A stretch of 64,000 bases of DNA from CALBPI01 sp045110335. Lineage in GTDB: Bacteria; Pseudomonadota; Gammaproteobacteria; Steroidobacterales; Woeseiaceae. Below the pieces are notes generated by a model. It worked only from the letters and a program-made list of their open reading frames with translations. It was not told where the DNA came from and did no database searches. The position numbers and the translations under genes were made by a program. Positions 16,451 through 25,889 of the stretch are shown here, piece after piece. The DNA is taken from the NCBI GenBank assembly GCA_045110335.1, contig JBGCGB010000005.1, positions 10,612-74,611 on the forward strand, written 5' to 3'. Position 1 is the stretch's first letter; each line of letters starts with the position of its first letter.

Positions 16451-17815
16451 ATGTTTGACAACTTGTCAGAACGCTTACGCAGCGCCACCCAGACGCTCTC
16501 CGGGAAGGGCCGGATCACCGAGGATAACGTCAAGGAGACGCTCCGTCAGGTGCGAATGGCGTTGCTCGAGGCCGACGTTGCATTGCCTGTCGTCAAGCCA
16601 TTCATTGAACGGGTTCGCGAGCAAGCCGTCGGTGAGAAAGTGCTCACGAGCCTGACGCCCGGACAAGCTTTCACTAAAATTATTCATGATGAACTCACCC
16701 AAGTATTGGGCGGTGAGTCAACGCCGCTGAATCTGCGCGCACAGCCGCCGGTTGTTATCTTGCTCGCAGGTCTGCAAGGCGCCGGTAAAACAACAACGGC
16801 GGCGAAATTGGCCGTCCATCTCGCGGAGCGCGAGAAAAAGAAGGTCATGCTTGTCAGCGTCGATGTGCATCGACCCGCCGCGATCCTTCAGTTGCAGACG
16901 TTGGCCGGTGAAGTTGGCGCCATGTTCCACGAGAGTCAGGGTAGCGAGGCACCTGTCGCTATCGCCAAGCGCGCGATTGATGATGCCAAGCGACAGTTTG
17001 CGGACGTGCTCATTGTTGATACGGCGGGTCGCTTATCGGTCGATGAAGCGATGATGCAAGAGGTCGCCGAGGTGCATGCCGCTGTGGCGCCTCAGGAAAC
17101 GCTCTTCGTTGTAGACAGCATGGCCGGACAAGACGCTGTTTCATCCGCTGCGGCATTTGATCAAACGCTAGCATTGACCGGTGTTGTACTAACAAAAGCG
17201 GACGGCGACGCCCGCGGTGGTGTTGCGTTGAGTGTTCGCGAAACCATTGGCAAACCCATTCGTTTCCTCGGTGTCGGCGAGAAAACTGATGCGCTGGAGG
17301 CCTTTCACCCGGAACGCATGGCGTCGCGCATCCTTGGCATGGGCGATGTGTTGTCGCTAGTCGAGGATGTTGAGCAGAAGGTTGATCAACAAAAAGCGCA
17401 AAAACTGGCGAAAAAGCTCAAGAAAGGCCGCGGATTCGACCTCTCGGATCTGAAAGACCAGTTTCAACAGATGCAAAATATGGGTGGGCTCGGTGCGCTC
17501 ATGGAGAAGATGCCGCTTCCGGGGAATGTTGATACGGCAGCACTCAAAGGCCAAATGGATGACAAGCAGCTCAAGCGACAAGTCGCAATTATCGATTCTA
17601 TGACGCCTGAGGAGCGGAAATTCCCTAAGAAAATCAATGGGTCACGAAAGAAGCGCATCGCTAAAGGTGCGGGTCAACAGATTCAGGATGTCAACCGTTT
17701 ACTAAAGCAGCACATGCAGATGGAAAAGATGATGAAGAAGATGTCGCGTGGAGGGTTGAAGGGCATGATGCGGGGCCTTCAAGGCGGCGGCGGCATGCCT
17801 CCGTTCGGGCGCTAG
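16451..17815 (+). CDS. ffh: Signal recognition particle protein Ffh
   Basis: SRP GTPase binding 4.5S RNA and nascent signal sequences. The start is at 16451 (MFDNLSERLRSATQ); an 18-nt longer frame exists but lacks family support. The NG domain has G1 GLQGAGKTTTAAKLA, VDVHRPAAILQL, DTAGRLSVDEAMM and TKADGDARGG. The M domain starts near 300, with the methionine-rich groove MGGLGALMEKMPLP and the RNA-binding helix-turn SRKKRIAKGAGQQIQDVNR. The tail is Met/Lys/Gly rich. 454 residues is the normal length. It is followed by a 309-nt gap and the rpsP operon. Confidence 0.98.
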   Translation: MFDNLSERLRSATQTLSGKGRITEDNVKETLRQVRMALLEADVALPVVKPFIERVREQAVGEKVLTSLTPGQAFTKIIHDELTQVLGGESTPLNLRAQPPVVILLAGLQGAGKTTTAAKLAVHLAEREKKKVMLVSVDVHRPAAILQLQTLAGEVGAMFHESQGSEAPVAIAKRAIDDAKRQFADVLIVDTAGRLSVDEAMMQEVAEVHAAVAPQETLFVVDSMAGQDAVSSAAAFDQTLALTGVVLTKADGDARGGVALSVRETIGKPIRFLGVGEKTDALEAFHPERMASRILGMGDVLSLVEDVEQKVDQQKAQKLAKKLKKGRGFDLSDLKDQFQQMQNMGGLGALMEKMPLPGNVDTAALKGQMDDKQLKRQVAIIDSMTPEERKFPKKINGSRKKRIAKGAGQQIQDVNRLLKQHMQMEKMMKKMSRGGLKGMMRGLQGGGGMPPFGR

Positions 17816-18124
17816 CAAATACTGTTTCACTTCTCCATTTAAGCCAGTACAATGGCGGGCTTAGTGCGGTTTGGTGCGGATATTGTCGTTATCGATGATT
17901 GTCGTGATCCACCAAGCTAGCGCCAGATGGGTCTTTAGGACGAATCTGGTCGAATCATTTTTAAATCAGTAAGGCGGAATCGAGGCATTTTCGGTACCTG
18001 GTACAGCTGACCTTGTGTTGGCGGTACGACGCTCGCTAGTCGGGTCGGTATGCGCAGTGTTCCATTCAGTTACGCCTGAGAAATCAGCCCGGCACTGCGC
18101 CGCGGTCATTGTTGGAAATAGATC
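17816..18124 (+). other. Gap between ffh and rpsP; probable promoter/leader of the rpsP operon
   Basis: No convincing reading frame or RNA gene is visible in these 309 nt. The last 30 nt before rpsP contain TTGGAAATAGATC as a weak ribosome-binding region. Several short self-complementary runs occur (for example GTACCTGGTAC near 17993), but no clear terminator with a T-run. It probably carries the ffh 3' end and the rpsP promoter. Confidence 0.4.
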
Positions 18125-18382
18125 ATGGTCACAATTCGACTTACACGTGGCGGCGCCAAAAAGCGTCCTTTTTATCATTTGGTAGTTACCGATAGCCGCA
18201 ACCGTCGCGACGGTCGCTATATTGAGCGACTCGGCTTTTTTAATCCGTTGGCGAAGGGCAGCACTGAAGGGTTACGCATCGACATCGAGCGTGCTGATCA
18301 TTGGATCAGTCAAGGCGCACAACCGTCGGACCGCGTTGCGCAGTTGCTGAAGCAATATCGTAAGGCTGCGAAAGCCGCGTAA
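18125..18382 (+). CDS. rpsP: 30S ribosomal protein S16
   Basis: An 85-residue S16 with the invariant start MVTIRLTRGGAKKRPFYHLV, RDGRYIERLGFFNPL, and a C-terminal helical part DRVAQLLKQYRKAAKAA. Assembly protein of the 30S body. First gene of the four-gene rpsP-rimM-trmD-rplS operon; rimM follows after 20 nt. Confidence 0.98.
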   Translation: MVTIRLTRGGAKKRPFYHLVVTDSRNRRDGRYIERLGFFNPLAKGSTEGLRIDIERADHWISQGAQPSDRVAQLLKQYRKAAKAA

Positions 18383-18402
18383 ATCATCGTGGTGGCGATC
18401 GG

Positions 18403-18921
18403 ATGAGCGCCGAAGCTAACGATCGAGTGATTGTCGGTGAGATCCGCGGCATTTACGGCGTAAAAGGCTGGGTGCGGTTGTTTTCATGGACGAGTCCGAG
18501 GGAGAACCTGTTGAGGTTCTCGGCGTTCGAAGACCAAAATGGCAAGACGTGGACTTTGGTTCGCGGTCGGCCCCAAGGAAAAGGACTGATCGGCCAGCTA
18601 AAAGGCGTCGATGACCGCGATGCCGCAGCGGCGCTGAACGGAACGATGTTGACCGTTGCGCGGGATGCGTTGCCGGCGACAGAGAAAGATGAGTATTACT
18701 GGGCAGACCTCGAAGGCTGTTCAGTATCGGATATGGAAGGGCAGTTGATCGGTTTGGTCGACTACCTGATCGAAACAGGGTCAAACGATGTGTTGGTTGT
18801 CCGCACGTCGGATGGCGTCGAGACGTTGATACCGTTTATCACGGAGTCAGTGGTCAAGACAGTCGACATCGACGCCAAGCGCATCGTTGTTGATTGGGTC
18901 GGGACGGAGTATCAGGCGTGA
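18403..18921 (+). CDS. rimM: Ribosome maturation factor RimM
   Basis: A 172-residue 30S head-maturation factor that binds S19. The N-terminal RimM domain begins VIVGEIRGIYGVKGWVRL, then the PRC-barrel domain from about residue 95 (EYYWADLEGCSVSDMEGQ, DVLVVRTSDGVETLIPFI, RIVVDWV near the end). Length and order are typical. The stop TGA (18919-18921) overlaps the GTG start of trmD. Confidence 0.97.
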   Translation: MSAEANDRVIVGEIRGIYGVKGWVRLFSWTSPRENLLRFSAFEDQNGKTWTLVRGRPQGKGLIGQLKGVDDRDAAAALNGTMLTVARDALPATEKDEYYWADLEGCSVSDMEGQLIGLVDYLIETGSNDVLVVRTSDGVETLIPFITESVVKTVDIDAKRIVVDWVGTEYQA

Positions 18922-19676
18922 CGCATTTCGGTGTGGTGAGTTTGTTTCCGGAGCAAGTCGACCAACTCGGAAAATTTGGTGTTGTCGGGAGAGGGATCCA
19001 AGCGGGGCATGTCGGTATGACGTGTTTCAACCCAAGGGATTTTACTGATGACAAGCATCGTACGGTGGATGACCGACCTTTTGGCGGCGGACCCGGCATG
19101 GTGATGAGATATGAGCCTTGGGTGGGTGCGATACGCGCTGCCAAGGAGCAGCGTCCCGACGCGAAGTGCATTGCACTGACGCCGCAGGGGTTGCGGTTTG
19201 ATCAGGCGGTGGCGAGGCGATGTGCCGACATGCCGAGCTTGATTTTGGTCGCGGGTAGATATGAAGGTTTCGATGAGCGAATCATCGAGGCCGAGATTGA
19301 TGAAGAATGGTCGCTTGGTGATTTTGTACTGAGCGGCGGCGAGTTAGCGGCGATGGCAATCATTGATTGCGTTGCTCGGCTAACGCCCGGAGTATTGGGG
19401 CACGAAGCGTCAGCAGTTGAGGACTCGTTTAGCGAGGGGCTGTTGGACTTTCCGCACTACACCCGGCCGCCGGAGATCGAAGGTCGGTTGGCACCGTCAG
19501 TGTTGTTGGGTGGCGATCATGCCGCGATTGCACGGTGGCGCAGGTCACAAGCGCTAGGGCGTACCTGGCTGCGGAGACCGGAGTTGTTAGCGGCGATGGA
19601 CTTGTCCGATGAGGACACGGCATTGCTGGAAACGTTTAAGGCGACATTCCAAAGTGAGTGTCCGGACATTGAATGA
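18918..19676 (+). CDS. trmD: tRNA (guanine-37-N1)-methyltransferase TrmD, GTG start
   Basis: A SAM-dependent methyltransferase forming m1G37 next to the anticodon; SPOUT fold with a trefoil knot. The start is GTG at 18918, which overlaps the rimM stop as GTGA and gives (M)THFGVVSLFPEQ, the family N-terminus; the upstream in-frame ATG would lie inside rimM. Knot motifs: VDDRPFGGGPGMVMRYEPW, LTPQGLRFDQ, LVAGRYEGFDERIIE, and EEWSLGDFVLSGGELAAM. The 252-residue length is standard. Part of the rpsP operon; rplS follows. Confidence 0.97.
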   Translation: MTHFGVVSLFPEQVDQLGKFGVVGRGIQAGHVGMTCFNPRDFTDDKHRTVDDRPFGGGPGMVMRYEPWVGAIRAAKEQRPDAKCIALTPQGLRFDQAVARRCADMPSLILVAGRYEGFDERIIEAEIDEEWSLGDFVLSGGELAAMAIIDCVARLTPGVLGHEASAVEDSFSEGLLDFPHYTRPPEIEGRLAPSVLLGGDHAAIARWRRSQALGRTWLRRPELLAAMDLSDEDTALLETFKATFQSECPDIE

Positions 19677-19707
19677 GCGCGCCGTGAGGCGCAAATAGGT
19701 GAGAAAA

Positions 19708-20052
19708 ATGAGCAAAATCATCGATGCAATTGACCAAGAACAAATGGGTCGCGACATTCCGGAATTTGGGCCGGGCGACACCGTTGTTGTTCAAGTAAAA
19801 GTGAAAGAGGGCGATCGCGAGCGTCTGCAGTCATACGAAGGTGTCGTGATTGCCAAGAAAAACCGCGGCGTAAACTCTTCGTTCACAGTCCGCAAGATTT
19901 CGCATGGCGAAGGCGTAGAGCGTGTTTTCCAGACTTATAGCAACGGCATTGGCAATATTGAAGTCAAACGTCGCGGTGATGTTCGTCGTGCGAAACTCTA
20001 CTACCTACGTGGTCTAACTGGTAAAGCCGCGCGTATTCGCGAAAAAATCTAA
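19708..20052 (+). CDS. rplS: 50S ribosomal protein L19
   Basis: A 114-residue L19 at the 30S-50S interface. The start ATG at 19708 gives MSKIIDAIDQEQMGRDIPEF and has AGGTGA about 5 nt upstream; a GTG three codons earlier is less likely. Family motifs GDTVVVQVKVKEGDRERLQ, YEGVVIAKKNRGVNSSFTVRK, GEGVERVFQTYS and RRAKLYYLRGLTGKAARI are complete. Last gene of the rpsP operon. No strong terminator is visible in the 100 nt before the next gene. Confidence 0.98.
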   Translation: MSKIIDAIDQEQMGRDIPEFGPGDTVVVQVKVKEGDRERLQSYEGVVIAKKNRGVNSSFTVRKISHGEGVERVFQTYSNGIGNIEVKRRGDVRRAKLYYLRGLTGKAARIREKI

Positions 20053-20153
20053 CTTGTCGAGACAGGTGCTTTGCGTTCTGACGCGCCTCGGTGCGGAACT
20101 CGAAGGCCGGTTTACGAGTCATAGATTGCATCATGTTGAATGATGGAATATCC

Positions 20154-21014
20154 ATGCAAAGACGACTGATCAGAAATGCCGTGCTTTTGCTCTCGCTGGT
20201 GGCTATCGCCGGCTGTGGCGGCATCGTTTCGTCGGCAGCTAGCAAGTTTGCGGATGATTTGGGGATGGCCGTGCTAAACCAGCCTGATCCAGAGATTGTC
20301 CGGGATGGCGCACCATCCTATCTGTTGTTGTTGGACAGTCTGCTTGAAGGCAGTCCTGATGACCCGGCTTTGTTATCGGCGGCGGCAGATCTCTACGCCG
20401 CCTATGGTGCCGTTTTCGCTCGCGATGCCAACCGTGCAGCCATCCTCACCAATCGTGCACTGAATTACGCTGAACGCTCGGTTTGCCTCACTTACGAAGT
20501 CGGGTGTGATTGGCCATCGATTACGTTCGATGAGTTCGAGGCGTCGTTGGTTGACCTGGAAGAAGAGCATTTGCCTTACGCAACAAGCTATGCAGTTGCG
20601 TCTCTCGCCTACATTCGTGCACACAGCGACGACTGGGCGGCCCTCGCAAGACTTCCGCATATTGAGGCCCTGTTGCTCAAGCTAGAGCCTTTTAGCGAAG
20701 GCGTTGCACTCGGCGCTGTCTACAACTATCTCGGAATTTTGAATACGCTCCGTCCGCCCGCTCTGGGCGGGCAGCCGGAAGTCGGCAAAGACTATTTTGA
20801 GAAGGCGATCGCACTCACCGAAGGCAAGGACTTGGCGATCAAAGTCGAGTATGCCCGGGGCTATGCGCGGCTGCTGTACGAGCAAGAACTCCACGATCGC
20901 TTGCTGAACGAGGTGCTTAACGGTGATACCGAAGCGCCAGGGTTAACGTTGACGAATACACTGGCCAAACGAGATGCCGAAACGCTGCTAAGTAGCGGCG
21001 CTGACTATTTCTAG
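20154..21014 (+). CDS. TRAP transporter T-component (TatT-like) TPR lipoprotein
   Basis: A 286-residue lipoprotein: MQRRLIRNAVLLLSLVAIAGCG has a clear lipobox (AIAGC). The start at 20154 is chosen because it places the signal peptide at the N-terminus; earlier in-frame starts add an unlikely leader. The mature part is helical and TPR-like (DPALLSAAADLYAAYGAVF, LNYAERSVC, YNYLGILNTLRPPALGGQP), resembling the TatT family. In Treponema, TatT trimers bind the DctP-type receptor. It is directly upstream of dctP-dctQ-dctM genes, which strongly supports the call. Periplasmic face of a membrane is expected. Confidence 0.85.
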   Translation: MQRRLIRNAVLLLSLVAIAGCGGIVSSAASKFADDLGMAVLNQPDPEIVRDGAPSYLLLLDSLLEGSPDDPALLSAAADLYAAYGAVFARDANRAAILTNRALNYAERSVCLTYEVGCDWPSITFDEFEASLVDLEEEHLPYATSYAVASLAYIRAHSDDWAALARLPHIEALLLKLEPFSEGVALGAVYNYLGILNTLRPPALGGQPEVGKDYFEKAIALTEGKDLAIKVEYARGYARLLYEQELHDRLLNEVLNGDTEAPGLTLTNTLAKRDAETLLSSGADYF

Positions 21015-21164
21015 CATCTTTGGTGACAAAGCCGTCACTGGTCGGGTCTTCATAGTTAACGATTCGTCAAGCTATCTGTTCACGGAACATTCATCTATAA
21101 ACCGTTATTATTCGAATATATAGACAAGGATCGTTGTCACTTTCCGGACACGGAGATTTAACCG

Positions 21165-22175
21165 ATGAAAAACTTTTTCAGTATTCTTTTGGCGGGCATG
21201 CTCATGTTCGCTGCCAGCGCCGCGGGCGCAGAAACCTTCAAGCTTGCGACGATTGCACCTGAAAATTCACAGTGGATGCGCGACATGCGTGCCGGGGCGA
21301 AAGTCATCAAGGAACGCACCGATGGTCGCGTCGTGATCAAGCTCTTTGGCGGCGGCGTCATGGGTAACGACAAGAAGGTACTGCGCAAGATTCGCATTGG
21401 CCAGTTGCATGGTGGCGCTTTTACCGCCGGCAGCATGATGGAACGCTATCCGGACCTGTCAATCTATGGTCTACCATTGTTGTTTAATTCGCAGGCCGAA
21501 GTCGATCATGTCCGGGCTAAGCTGGATGCGGGTTTGAAGCAAGGTCTCGAAGACGAAGGTTTTGTTAGTTTCGGTTTTGCGGGTGGCGGTTTCGCCATGG
21601 TGCTCGGCAACAAAGCCGTTCGAAATCTGGACGATCTGAAGGGTCAGAAAGTCTGGGTGCCTGAAGGCGACGAGATCAGCTATGCCGGCATGGAGGCGTT
21701 AGATCTTTCTCCGGTCACGTTACCCGTAACGGATGTGTTGACGGGTTTGCAAACCGGACTGTTGGATATTGTCGCGACGCCGCCGGTCGGTGCGCTGGTT
21801 TTGCAATGGCATACCAAAGTCAAATACGGCACACCGGTTCCATTGGTTTACACGATGGCTTTCATCGCAATCGATAAGAAGCGTTTTGACCGGATTGCAC
21901 CGGCGGATCAAGCCATCGTTGCTGAAGTCCTCGGTGATATCTATACCGAGTTCGAGCAAGTGAATCGTGTGGACAACGAAAAAGCCTTCGACGCACTCAA
22001 AAGCGTGGGTATTGAAATGGTCGACCTGGAAGCCGGGCAGGTTGATGCCTGGCGCACCGAAGTCTCCAAGGCGAACCAAGCACTCGCATCGAAAGGGGTG
22101 TTTTCCGAATCACTTTACGCGGAATTGAAAGCGCTGCTTGCGGACTACCGGTCCCGCGATGGCGCGGCTGACTAA
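21165..22175 (+). CDS. TRAP transporter solute-binding protein, DctP family
   Basis: A 336-residue periplasmic receptor. The signal peptide is MKNFFSILLAGMLMFAASAAGA, followed by ETFKLATIAPENSQWMRDM. DctP hallmarks: KLFGGGVMGNDKKVLRKIRIGQLHG, GLPLLFNSQAEVDHVRAKLD, DLKGQKVWVPEGDEISYAGMEALD, and TGLQTGLLDIVATPPV. The arginine that anchors the carboxylate in DctP proteins is not obvious: the expected R.....TP region reads QKVWVPEGD. Carboxylate specificity is therefore uncertain. It lies between the tatT-like gene and dctQM, completing a TatT-type TRAP system. Confidence 0.93.
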   Translation: MKNFFSILLAGMLMFAASAAGAETFKLATIAPENSQWMRDMRAGAKVIKERTDGRVVIKLFGGGVMGNDKKVLRKIRIGQLHGGAFTAGSMMERYPDLSIYGLPLLFNSQAEVDHVRAKLDAGLKQGLEDEGFVSFGFAGGGFAMVLGNKAVRNLDDLKGQKVWVPEGDEISYAGMEALDLSPVTLPVTDVLTGLQTGLLDIVATPPVGALVLQWHTKVKYGTPVPLVYTMAFIAIDKKRFDRIAPADQAIVAEVLGDIYTEFEQVNRVDNEKAFDALKSVGIEMVDLEAGQVDAWRTEVSKANQALASKGVFSESLYAELKALLADYRSRDGAAD

Positions 22176-22193
22176 CGCACGGCGCGTTCTGAG

Positions 22194-22706
22194 ATGCTGA
22201 AAAAACTCGCGCGGCTGGGTGCGCTCGCCGAAGATACCGCGTTGGTACTTTTACTGGGCGCTATGGTTGTTCTAGCCAGTAGCCAGATCATCTTGCGCAA
22301 CGGCTTTGGTGAAGGTTTCGTCTGGGCGGATGAGTCTTTACGGTTGATGGTGCTCTGGTTAGCATTGGTCGGTTCGATTGCGGCGAGCCGGGCTGACAAA
22401 CATATTTCGATCAACGTGCTCGCACGCTTCCTGCCACCGACCGGCCAAGTGATCGCGCGTATCGTGACCAATGCGTTTACAGCCGCAGTTTGTATGTTGG
22501 TCGGCTACTTCGCATTGCAGTTCGTTATGCAGTCTCGTGAGTTTGAAGACGAACTGCTGGGCGGCTTACCGGCATGGTGGTTTCAGTGGATCATGCCTGT
22601 TGCATTTTTCCTAATGGGCTGGCGTTACTTTTGTTTTTTCGTGGTGGATGTTTGGTCGCTTTTGTCTCGTCAGTCCACGGACGAAGAGTCAGAGGCTAAA
22701 GCATGA
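22194..22706 (+). CDS. TRAP transporter small permease, DctQ family
   Basis: A 170-residue protein with four membrane helices (LARLGALAEDTALVLLLGAMVVLASSQ start; WADESLRLMVLWLALVGSIAASR; IVTNAFTAAVCMLVGYFALQ; WFQWIMPVAFFLMGWRYFCF). The DctQ motif F..ADE.LR...W..L.G, seen as FVWADESLRLMVLWLALVG, is clear. It overlaps the dctM start by 4 nt (ATGA at 22703), so the two permease subunits are coupled. Confidence 0.93.
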   Translation: MLKKLARLGALAEDTALVLLLGAMVVLASSQIILRNGFGEGFVWADESLRLMVLWLALVGSIAASRADKHISINVLARFLPPTGQVIARIVTNAFTAAVCMLVGYFALQFVMQSREFEDELLGGLPAWWFQWIMPVAFFLMGWRYFCFFVVDVWSLLSRQSTDEESEAKA

Positions 22707-23962
22707 TCATCCTCGTCGGCTTATTACTCGCGCTGGTTGCGCTTTTTGGTGCGCCGTTGTTTGCGATTATTGCTGCCAGCGCGATGTGGTCGTATTACCG
22801 GGAAGACATTGATCTTTCCGCGTTGGCGATCGAGTTTTTTTCTATTGCTGAGATGCCGGTCTTGCTGGCTATCCCATTATTCACGTTTGCCGGTTATTTG
22901 CTAAGCGAAAGTCAGGCGCCGAGTCGACTAGTACGATTGACTCGCGCTGTGCTGGGTTGGATGCCTGGCGGACTCGCCATTGTTTCATTGGCAGCCTGTG
23001 CGTTTTTTACCGCCTTCACCGGTGCCTCGGGCGTTACCATCATCGCGATCGGTGCGATTCTGTTTCCGGCATTGGCGGAGGCCGGTTACAACGAAAAGTT
23101 TAACCTCGGCTTGGTTACATCGGCGGGTAGCCTCGGGTTGTTGTTCGCCCCTTCGTTGCCGCTCATTTTGTATGGCATCGTGGCGCAGGTGCCGATTGAC
23201 GATCTGTTTATCGCCGGCGTGTTGCCCGGGTTTCTGATGTTAGTGATGCTGGCAGGCTATAGTCTTTGGGCGAACCGCGGTCAACGTCAAACATTGACCC
23301 GTTTCTCATGGAAGAATGTAGGCGCTGCCTTACGTGAAAGCGCTTGGGAGTTGCCGCTGCCGATTGTCGTGCTTGGTGGTATCTACTCCGGTTACTTCGC
23401 GGTTTCTGAAGCCGCTGCCGTTACCGCCCTCTATGCGGTGATTGTCGAAGTGTTGATCCTTCGCGAGATTCCGTTCTCGCGGTTGCCGGGCATCATGCGT
23501 GAGTCGATGCTCTTGGTGGGCGGCATTCTGGTCATTCTTGGTGTCTCACTTGCGTCGACGAACGTGATGATTGATGCGGGCGTGCCGCAACAATTGTTGG
23601 CCTGGATCAGCGGTTTCGTCGATGGTCAGGTTAGCTTCCTGCTGCTGTTGCTGCTGTTTTTACTTGTACTAGGTGCGATATTGGATATCTTCTCGGCCTT
23701 GGTGCTGGTCGTACCGTTAATTTTGCCCGTGGCTTTGCAGTACGGCATTGAACCTGTGCATCTCGGCATGATCTTCCTGTCTGCCATGCAGTTGGGCTAT
23801 CTGACGCCACCTGTCGGTCTAAACCTTTTCATCGCCAGCTACCGATTCGATCGACCGATTACCGAGGTTTACTCGGCGACATTCCCGTTCCTGATTATCC
23901 TGATGCTCTCGGTTGTTGTGATCACATTCTGGCCGCAGCTTTCACTGGTTTTCCTGCAATAG
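22703..23962 (+). CDS. TRAP transporter large permease, DctM family
   Basis: A 419-residue Na+-coupled permease of about twelve helices. DctM signatures: GAPLFAIIAASAMW, EMPVLLAIPLFTFAGYLLS, FTAFTGASGVTIIAIGAILFPAL, LGLLFAPSLPLILYGIVAQV, and AMQLGYLTPPVGLNLFIASY near the C-terminus. Works with the DctQ partner and the DctP/TatT periplasmic components encoded just upstream. Substrate not predictable from the sequence. Confidence 0.95.
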   Translation: MIILVGLLLALVALFGAPLFAIIAASAMWSYYREDIDLSALAIEFFSIAEMPVLLAIPLFTFAGYLLSESQAPSRLVRLTRAVLGWMPGGLAIVSLAACAFFTAFTGASGVTIIAIGAILFPALAEAGYNEKFNLGLVTSAGSLGLLFAPSLPLILYGIVAQVPIDDLFIAGVLPGFLMLVMLAGYSLWANRGQRQTLTRFSWKNVGAALRESAWELPLPIVVLGGIYSGYFAVSEAAAVTALYAVIVEVLILREIPFSRLPGIMRESMLLVGGILVILGVSLASTNVMIDAGVPQQLLAWISGFVDGQVSFLLLLLLFLLVLGAILDIFSALVLVVPLILPVALQYGIEPVHLGMIFLSAMQLGYLTPPVGLNLFIASYRFDRPITEVYSATFPFLIILMLSVVVITFWPQLSLVFLQ

Positions 23963-24025
23963 AGACTGCTGTTTGGGCGATTTTCCGGTACGCTTAGACG
24001 CTTGATCCGTACAAGGTACCCGTCG

Positions 24026-25879
24026 ATGCAACCCAATCGCCCCAATATTATCGTTCGTTTTTTCTCGGCCATCTGGCGCGGCTTCAATGCGCTACGAAAA
24101 GTGCTTCACTTTTTGCTATTGGCCACGATTTTCCTATTCATATTTACGGTTCTCGCGCCCGATGCACCCCAGCTTCCTGAACGCGCGGCATTAGTGATCA
24201 ACCCGCAAGGGGTCATTACCGAGCAACTCGCCGGTACGCCGTTTGATCGCGCGATTGATGAATTGACGGGGCAAGCGGTTGCCCAAACTTTGGTTCGGGA
24301 TGTTATCGATGCGCTCGAATATGCGGCGACCGACGATCGAATCGGTGCCGTTTATTTGAGTACGGAAGGACTCATGTCTGGCGGCATAACAAAGCTGGAC
24401 GCTATCGCCGAGGCGATTGAAGCCTTTCAGTCATCGGGCAAGCCCGTGATCGCATCCGGCGCCTACTATTCCCAGTCCGGTTTTTATCTTGCATCGTTCG
24501 CCGATGAGGTTTATCTCGATCCAAATGGAGCCGTGCTGGCCAATGGCTATGGGCGGTTCCGCAACTACTACGCGGAAGCAATCGAGAAGCTTTCCATTAC
24601 GTGGAATGTCTATAAAGTCGGTACGCACAAGAGTTTTGTTGAGCCGTACACTCGCAATTCGATGTCGGACGCCGACCGTGAGAATTCACTAGGCTACCTC
24701 GGCCAACTTTGGACGACCTACGTAAATGACGTCACCGAAGCACGAGGCCTTGAAGCGGGTGTTTTGCAAAGTCTTGCGGACGACTTTGATGTTGAGCTGG
24801 CAAAAGACAACGGTGATATGGCGCAGACGGCGTTACGCATGAAGCTGGTCGATGGATTGATGACAGCGACAGAGATGCGTCAAAAGATGATCGCACTTGT
24901 TGGCGAGAACGAGAACGATGACAGCACGTTTAGCCAGATTGGCTTCACGGAGTATGTGGCCACTCAACGTTTGTTAACGCCAGAAATTGAAGGTGACAAT
25001 GTCGTCGCTATTGTTGTCGCGTCAGGGAGTATTGTTGACGGTTCGGCACCGCCGGGACAGATCGGCGGGGATTCGACGGCGCGACTATTGCGCGATGCGC
25101 GCACCGATGAAAAAGTACAGGCGGTTGTTTTACGGGTCGATAGCGGCGGCGGTAGCGCATTTGCTTCCGACGTGATCCTGCAAGAAATCGAGAACCTGAA
25201 AGCCGCTGGTAAGCCGGTCATCGCTTCGATGGGTGGCGTTGCGGCATCGGGTGGTTATTGGATATCGATGGCAGCCGATCAAATTGTCGCAGAGCCGGCA
25301 ACCATCACCGGTTCTATCGGCATTTTTGCGATGATCCCAACATTTGAAGATTCTCTCGCGCGTCTGGGCGTCTACACGGATGGGGTTGGTACGGCCAAGC
25401 TCACCAATGCCTTGCGCGCCGATCAGACACCGAGCGAGCAAGTCAACCGGATCATGCAGATGAGTATTGAACAAGGCTATGACCAATTCATCAGCAAAGT
25501 GGCAAGCTACCGCGGCATGGAAAAGTCAGCGGTAGATGCAGTCGCTCAAGGTAAAGTCTGGAGCGGCGTAGCGGCGCTGGAGTTCGGCCTCGTCGATACA
25601 TTGGGTGATCTAAATGATGCCGTTAGCATCGCGGCCGAGCGTGCAGGATTGGATAGTTACGATACGCGGATCATCGAACCCGAGCTCTCCGAAGAAGAGG
25701 CGTTGTTACTGAATATCATTGACGGATCGGCACGTTTAGGTTTCTCGCCGCAATTACTATTACCGAAGAGAACCCGTATCGGTGGGCTGCTTGGTATTGC
25801 CGAGCAACAACTCGAGAATATCGCGCGTTTCAACGACCCTCGTGGTATCTACCTCGAGTGCTTCTGCGAAGTGGACTAG
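24026..25879 (+). CDS. sppA: Signal peptide peptidase SppA, 67 kDa type
   Basis: A membrane-anchored serine/lysine protease that degrades leftover signal peptides. Translation is taken from ATG 24026 (MQPNRPNIIVRFFSA), with AAGG 9 nt upstream; a TTG at 24002 is weaker. One membrane anchor lies at about 25-45. This is a tandem-domain protein: the N-terminal half holds the general base Lys202 (VGTHKSFVEPYTRNSMS) and the C-terminal half the nucleophile Ser408 (GGVAASGGYWISMAADQI). Both positions agree closely with E. coli SppA (Lys209/Ser409). 617 residues is normal. Monocistronic, converging on tdh. Confidence 0.95.
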   Translation: MQPNRPNIIVRFFSAIWRGFNALRKVLHFLLLATIFLFIFTVLAPDAPQLPERAALVINPQGVITEQLAGTPFDRAIDELTGQAVAQTLVRDVIDALEYAATDDRIGAVYLSTEGLMSGGITKLDAIAEAIEAFQSSGKPVIASGAYYSQSGFYLASFADEVYLDPNGAVLANGYGRFRNYYAEAIEKLSITWNVYKVGTHKSFVEPYTRNSMSDADRENSLGYLGQLWTTYVNDVTEARGLEAGVLQSLADDFDVELAKDNGDMAQTALRMKLVDGLMTATEMRQKMIALVGENENDDSTFSQIGFTEYVATQRLLTPEIEGDNVVAIVVASGSIVDGSAPPGQIGGDSTARLLRDARTDEKVQAVVLRVDSGGGSAFASDVILQEIENLKAAGKPVIASMGGVAASGGYWISMAADQIVAEPATITGSIGIFAMIPTFEDSLARLGVYTDGVGTAKLTNALRADQTPSEQVNRIMQMSIEQGYDQFISKVASYRGMEKSAVDAVAQGKVWSGVAALEFGLVDTLGDLNDAVSIAAERAGLDSYDTRIIEPELSEEEALLLNIIDGSARLGFSPQLLLPKRTRIGGLLGIAEQQLENIARFNDPRGIYLECFCEVD

Positions 25880-25889
25880 CTAAGTTTGT

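Noticed and set aside
17816..18124. Possible 4.5S RNA gene next to ffh
   Set aside because: No GGAAG/AGCAG-type apical loop or long hairpin is present in the gap.
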